Part shown: one piece after another, positions 21,456-24,278 of the stretch
How the letters are laid out: the number at the start of each line of letters is the position of its first letter
How positions within the stretch are numbered: position 1 is the first letter of the stretch
NCBI GenBank assembly: GCA_045657105.1
Contig: JAZOSN010000012.1
Span: 1 to 24,278 of the forward strand
Source of the DNA: SIG672 sp045657105
GTDB lineage: Bacteria; Bacillota; Clostridia; Oscillospirales; CAG-272
Direction: 5' to 3'
Length of the DNA: 24,278 nt
Made by a program: the position numbers and the translations under genes
Notes under the pieces: model-generated
The model's input: the letters and a program-made list of their open reading frames with translations, nothing else
Told to the model about the DNA's origin: nothing
Databases searched by the model: none

Positions 21456-23195
21456 ATGAAAAAGAGAATTTTAAGCTTACTGCTCGTACTTACTTTCGTG
21501 CTTTGCGCGCTTCCGCTTAGCCTTTCGGCGGCAGAAGTCGGCGACGGAAGCAAAATTTCGGACTGGACCGCGAAGATCGGCAAGGTTGTCGAGCTTGAAA
21601 ACGGCGTGTTCCAGATACCTGCATACAACGAGGCAGAGGGACCCTCTACGCTCGTTAATAAAAAGCAGGTAAGACAGGCAATGTATAACGGCGAGTATAC
21701 TGCCGCTAAGATCAGCATTACCTTTGATTCGTATAGTGTTATGGCAGGGCGTGCTGACGATCCTAAACGAGCTAATGACCAGGGAATTATCTTCGGTGGA
21801 AGCGGAATCAAGGCTTTCGGTGCAAACAAGACCGATTTCAACGCTGCTGATATTGAGTATGCGGCAAATTTCTATTTCCTGTATTTTTCGGGAAACAACC
21901 TCGTTTTTGCATCGGTAGAAAAGGACCGCATGCAGGAGGTTGACGGCGAGATCAAGAGCAAGCCCTTTAAGACGATCACTTCGGTTAAGCTTTCCGAGGC
22001 TCTCGGAGCAAGCTGGGACACTATAAAGAACAGCGGAAAAATAAAGCTTGACGTTGAGTATACCGCACAGGGCGCAATTAAGGTAAGAGTAAACGGAAAT
22101 CCTATCGAAAAGCTTTCCTATGAGGCGGGCACGTATATACCTTACGGCGGTGAGATAGGCGTTCGTACCGGTATGGGATATCACGTTCCCACCAAGATCC
22201 TTGCAGCCTCGATCACTCCTATAACCGAGATCGCTCCCGAAACACCCGATACTCCCGAGGTCACCGATTTCGAAGGCTGGACCGCAAAGGTCGGATCAAT
22301 CTCGGCTCTTGAAGGCGGACTTTTCCGTATCGACGGAAACAAGCTTAAAGCGGCAAGACAGGCGATATGGAATAAGTATATGACCGAGGGTAAGATAAGC
22401 GTTACGTTTGACACCGACAGCCTTATGGCGACTCGTGCGCCCGATGCTGAAACTAACCCGAACACGGGATCCAATGATACCGCAATCATCTTCGGCGGCA
22501 AGGCCGTATATGGTTCCAAAGGAAACTCGGTAAATAACATTGAAAATATTTCGCAGTATTACGTAGTTATGTTCATGCGCGACACACTTCTGGTGAATCG
22601 CGTGAATTACGGATGGCAGAAGACTACTGAGGAGTTCCCTGCGAGAATAAGTATAGATCTCTCTAAAAAGTATCCCGATCAGTGGCAGGCTATCAAGGAT
22701 AGCGGCAAGGTCAAGCTTACTGTTGAATTCACCGAAAAGGGTGCGGTCAAGGTAAGCGTCGGAGATATTCATATCACCGAGCTCGACAGAGATGACGGAT
22801 CCTGCGTTCCCTTTGGCGGCGAGGTCGGTATCCGTGCCGGTATGGGATATCACGTTGACACCAAGATCTTTGACGTGACTATTGAAGGAAACGTTTCCGA
22901 CGAGGAACTCACTGTAACTCCCGATACTCCGGACGATCCCACTGACACTCCCGACGATCCTACGGACACCCCCGATGATCCCACCGACACACCGGACGAT
23001 CCTGCGGATACTCCCGACGACGAAACTCCGAAGGACGAAGCTCCCAAGGACGAGGCTCCTGAGGACGAAACTCCGAATGACGACGAGAACAAGGGCGGCG
23101 GATCTATGACCTGGATCATAATCGCGGCGGTTGCGGCGGTCGCTATCATAGTAGCGATAATCGGCGTTGTGATCGCTAAGAAGAAAAAAGCGTAA
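21456..23195 (+). CDS. Secreted, membrane-anchored protein with two homologous domains and an acidic Pro-Asp stalk
   Basis: A 579-residue surface protein of unknown function. Residues 1-25 are a signal peptide (MKKRILSLLLVLTFVLCALP..LSAAE). Two copies of a domain of about 210 residues follow (about 33-255 and 273-478), sharing blocks such as WTAKIGK/WTAKVGS, KISITFDSYSVMA/KISVTFDTDSLMA, IIFGG, SGKIKLDVEYT/SGKVKLTVEFT and YGGEIGVRTGMGYHV/FGGEVGIRAGMGYHV. They look like beta-sandwich, lectin/LamG-like folds. Then a stalk of DTPDDPT repeats (490-517), a TPKDEAP tail and a C-terminal transmembrane helix (about 555-575) ending KKKKA. There is no LPXTG motif. It is monocistronic, with its own promoter and terminator. 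Confidence 0.9.
   Translation: MKKRILSLLLVLTFVLCALPLSLSAAEVGDGSKISDWTAKIGKVVELENGVFQIPAYNEAEGPSTLVNKKQVRQAMYNGEYTAAKISITFDSYSVMAGRADDPKRANDQGIIFGGSGIKAFGANKTDFNAADIEYAANFYFLYFSGNNLVFASVEKDRMQEVDGEIKSKPFKTITSVKLSEALGASWDTIKNSGKIKLDVEYTAQGAIKVRVNGNPIEKLSYEAGTYIPYGGEIGVRTGMGYHVPTKILAASITPITEIAPETPDTPEVTDFEGWTAKVGSISALEGGLFRIDGNKLKAARQAIWNKYMTEGKISVTFDTDSLMATRAPDAETNPNTGSNDTAIIFGGKAVYGSKGNSVNNIENISQYYVVMFMRDTLLVNRVNYGWQKTTEEFPARISIDLSKKYPDQWQAIKDSGKVKLTVEFTEKGAVKVSVGDIHITELDRDDGSCVPFGGEVGIRAGMGYHVDTKIFDVTIEGNVSDEELTVTPDTPDDPTDTPDDPTDTPDDPTDTPDDPADTPDDETPKDEAPKDEAPEDETPNDDENKGGGSMTWIIIAAVAAVAIIVAIIGVVIAKKKKA
22923..23006 (+). repeat. Four tandem 21-base units encoding DTPDDP(T/A)
   Basis: Codons 490-517 of the surface protein repeat the 7-residue unit DTPDDPT three times and DTPDDPA once. 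Third-codon positions differ between units (for example gat/gac, act/acc/aca), so the peptide pattern rather than the DNA has been kept. Likely an extended spacer through the cell wall. Confidence 0.9.
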
Positions 23196-23208
23196 AACGC
23201 ATACTGAC

Positions 23209-23245
23209 AAAAGAGCGGAGAAGTGAACCTTTTTCGCTCTTTTTT
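23209..23245 (+). terminator. Terminator of the surface-protein gene
   Basis: AAAAGAGCG pairs with CGCTCTTTT around a 17-base loop and runs into TTTTTT on the plus strand, 13 bases after the stop codon. Confidence 0.8.
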
Positions 23246-23287
23246 GAAAAAACTCTTCCTTTTATTATATTATAATATATAACAAAA

Positions 23288-23319
23288 CAAACGGATAGGA
23301 AACGCGTCCTATCCGTTTG
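23288..23319. terminator. Terminator of the abrB-like gene, possibly bidirectional
   Basis: CAAACGGATAGGA and TCCTATCCGTTTG form a 13-bp perfect stem around AACGCG. On the minus strand it lies 19 bases after the abrB-like stop and is followed by TTTTGTT; on the plus strand it is followed by CTTTTTATTT, so it can back up the terminator at 23209. Confidence 0.88.
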
Positions 23320-23338
23320 CTTTTTATTTGGGTTTGAA

Positions 23339-23581
23339 TTACTTGTTTGCAATATCGTTTATGCAGTCGGGACAAATAAGCTTGCTCTTGTAGAGCGTGA
23401 GATTTTCGGTTGAGTCACAGAAAATGCAGGTAGGAGAATATTTCTTGAAAACAATATTCTCACCGTCTACAAAGATTTCGAGAGGGTCTCTTTCTTTTAT
23501 TCCGAGCGTATCTCTGATCTCAATGGGTAAAACTATTCTTCCGAGCGCGTCGATCTTGCGCACGATGCCTGTTGCCTTCAT
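23339..23581 (-). CDS. AbrB/MazE/SpoVT-family transcriptional regulator with a C-terminal cysteine pair
   Basis: An 80-residue swapped-hairpin AbrB DNA-binding protein. The start MKATGIVRKIDALGRIVLP followed by EIRDTLGIKERDPLEIFVDGENIVFKKY is the AbrB fold. The C-terminus has CIFC and CPDC (about residues 52-74), likely a small zinc-binding module as in many clostridial AbrB-type proteins. Such proteins act as transition-state or sporulation regulators. GGAG is 6 bases before the ATG. It stands alone between its own promoter and terminator, divergent from the rpsJ operon. Whether it is AbrB, SpoVT or a paralogue cannot be told; the short C-terminus lacks the GAF domain of SpoVT. Confidence 0.92.
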   Translation of the reverse strand: MKATGIVRKIDALGRIVLPIEIRDTLGIKERDPLEIFVDGENIVFKKYSPTCIFCDSTENLTLYKSKLICPDCINDIANK

Positions 23582-23617
23582 TTGGTACTCCTTCCAATTT
23601 TTTGTATTTTCATATAT

Positions 23618-23646
23618 AATATACCATAATTCGACGCGTTTGTCAA
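23618..23646 (-). promoter_or_regulatory. Sigma-A promoter of the abrB-like gene
   Basis: On the minus strand TTGACA (23641-23646), 17 bases, TATATT (23618-23623), about 36 bases upstream of the ATG. Confidence 0.8.
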
Positions 23647-23856
23647 TACGTAAAGCGTAAAAACGGAGATTTTATCGCTTCGTGTCGAGGACTTATCTAC
23701 CGTAATTCTCTGAATGCAGAGCGCGAAGTGCCTGAAAAACGACTTAAAATTTTCCGAAAAGCACAAAAAATCTCGATTTTTTTATGAAAGTGCTCCAAAA
23801 ATTGTAAACATTCTGTTAACAAAGGCTGATATCGGCAAAAAAATCGAGAGAAAATA
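23647..23856. other. Non-coding DNA between the abrB-like and rpsJ promoters
   Basis: No ORF of note. It holds a 13-bp perfect inverted repeat, TCTCGATTTTTTT (23771-23783) with AAAAAAATCGAGA (23837-23849), 53 bases apart. The left arm also reads as a small AAAAAATC-TC-GATTTTTT hairpin. Otherwise AT-rich with no recognised signal. Confidence 0.6.
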
Positions 23857-23886
23857 TTGACAATTACAGTAGTTGTATGATATAAT
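23857..23886 (+). promoter_or_regulatory. Sigma-A promoter of the rpsJ (S10) operon
   Basis: TTGACA (23857-23862), 18 bases, TATAAT (23881-23886) with TG in the extended -10 position. It would start a transcript with a leader of about 250 bases before rpsJ. Confidence 0.75.
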
Positions 23887-24122
23887 GTTCGAGCTTGATG
23901 CGCTGATGGCAGAGGTTGCCGCAAATATGCGGGTAATTCTGCCGGAGTATGTCCGTATCAATCGGGCGAAACGGCACTTTGGAGCATTTGGCACGCGTTA
24001 CAAATCTTATTCTTGAAGTTTTTCCGGATTTTATACGAAAGAGTTGCATCGTATGGATTCGGATTAAAGCAAGGAAGGTTTGGAAACACACGGCAGAGTG
24101 TTACGAAGTCCGCCCTGCTTAA
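23885..24122 (+). pseudogene. Probable relic of a SprT-like gene inside the rpsJ leader
   Basis: A 43-codon ORF from the ATG at 23885 to TGA at 24016 encodes MFELDALMAEVAANMRVILP and then EYVRINRAKRHFGAFGTRYK. The second part resembles the INxRAKRRFG block of short SprT-like metallopeptidase-fold proteins. In another frame, up to TAA at 24120-24122, ARKVWKHTAECYEV resembles their HGKxWKxYA block. The HExxH segment expected between them is absent. A decayed, internally deleted gene explains both; a ribosomal-protein leader RNA that happens to be open is the alternative. The region also folds as GGCAGA...CCGCA/TGCGG...TCTGCC (23908-23943). Confidence 0.35.
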
Positions 24123-24146
24123 CATTAAATAAGGAGGAAAAAGCAA

Positions 24147-24278
24147 GTGGCAGTTAAAGAGAAGATCAGAATCAGACTCAAGAGTTACGACCACGCACTT
24201 ATCGACCAGGCGGCAGAGAAGATCGTTGAAACCGCTAAGAGAAACGGCGCTGAGGTTTCCGGACCCGTTCCGCTTCCC
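24147..24278 (+). CDS. rpsJ: 30S ribosomal protein S10, N-terminal part
   Basis: First gene of the S10 ribosomal-protein operon; S10 is a 30S head protein and also the NusE partner in antitermination. The first 44 codons are seen: MAVKEKIRIRLKSYDHALID, then QAAEKIVETAKRNGAEVSGP, then VPLP at the window edge. The start is GTG at 24147-24149 with AAGGAGG (24131-24137) 9 bases before it. The family is about 102 residues, so less than half is visible. The preceding leader is long and may carry feedback regulation. Confidence 0.97.
   Translation, partial: MAVKEKIRIRLKSYDHALIDQAAEKIVETAKRNGAEVSGPVPLP

Noticed and set aside
22923..23006. Tandem 21-base repeats as a CRISPR-like array
   Set aside because: They are contiguous, in frame, without spacers, and encode a regular DTPDDPT stalk.
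22296..23210. 304-codon minus-strand frame opposite the surface protein gene
   Set aside because: Low-complexity translation of the DTPDDPT and transmembrane regions in antisense; the plus frame has promoter, ribosome site, signal peptide and terminator.
23893..24146. rpsJ leader as a known ribosomal-protein leader RNA
   Set aside because: A hairpin is visible, but I cannot match it to a named leader family by eye, so no ncRNA call is made.

Overview
The window looks like chromosome from a spore-forming, Gram-positive anaerobe of the class Clostridia. It carries spoVAC, spoVAD and spoVAE, a RemA (DUF370) protein, a YugP-type metallopeptidase, a CD1247-type zinc-ribbon protein, an AbrB-type regulator with a C-terminal CxxC pair, strong GGAGG-type ribosome sites and consensus TTGACA/TATAAT promoters. 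Base composition looks about balanced in most genes and AT-rich between them. I cannot name the genus. Most genes are housekeeping. I see no rRNA, tRNA, CRISPR array, transposase or phage module.

Layout. (1) 1-5990, minus strand: yqeG-type phosphatase, endonuclease IV-like protein, M24 peptidase, then (from its own promoter) EF-P, CD1247-type protein, MtaB, and alanine racemase, which runs off the left edge. (2) 6082-13231: spoVA genes at the two ends, spoVAC (6082-6534) and spoVAD-spoVAE (11872-13231). Between them are a minus-strand pair (metallophosphoesterase and a 747-residue lipoprotein), a plus-strand pair (PHP phosphatase and histidine-acid-type phosphatase) and an AT-rich orphan ORF. 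(3) 13274-21002, minus strand: yicC-remA-rpoZ-priA-def-fmt-rsmB-yugP, the conserved translation/replication cluster but without gmk and coaBC at their usual places. (4) 21003-24278: a short relic resembling the start of a threonine/serine exporter gene, a secreted and membrane-anchored protein with two copies of one domain and an acidic DTPDDPT stalk, an abrB-like regulator, and the promoter, long leader and start of rpsJ (S10). The leader appears to contain remains of a SprT-like gene.

How the genes work together. Def removes the formyl group that Fmt puts on initiator Met-tRNA. RsmB, MtaB and EF-P modify or assist the translation apparatus, PriA restarts replication, and omega belongs to RNA polymerase. 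Alr makes D-alanine for cell wall. SpoVAC/AD/AE form part of the forespore dipicolinic-acid channel. The most notable observations are the split spoVA locus, the missing gmk/coaBC, two gene relics in intergenic DNA, a perfect palindrome inside the EF-P promoter, and a small dispersed repeat sitting in two intergenic gaps. I found no convincing new multi-gene system.
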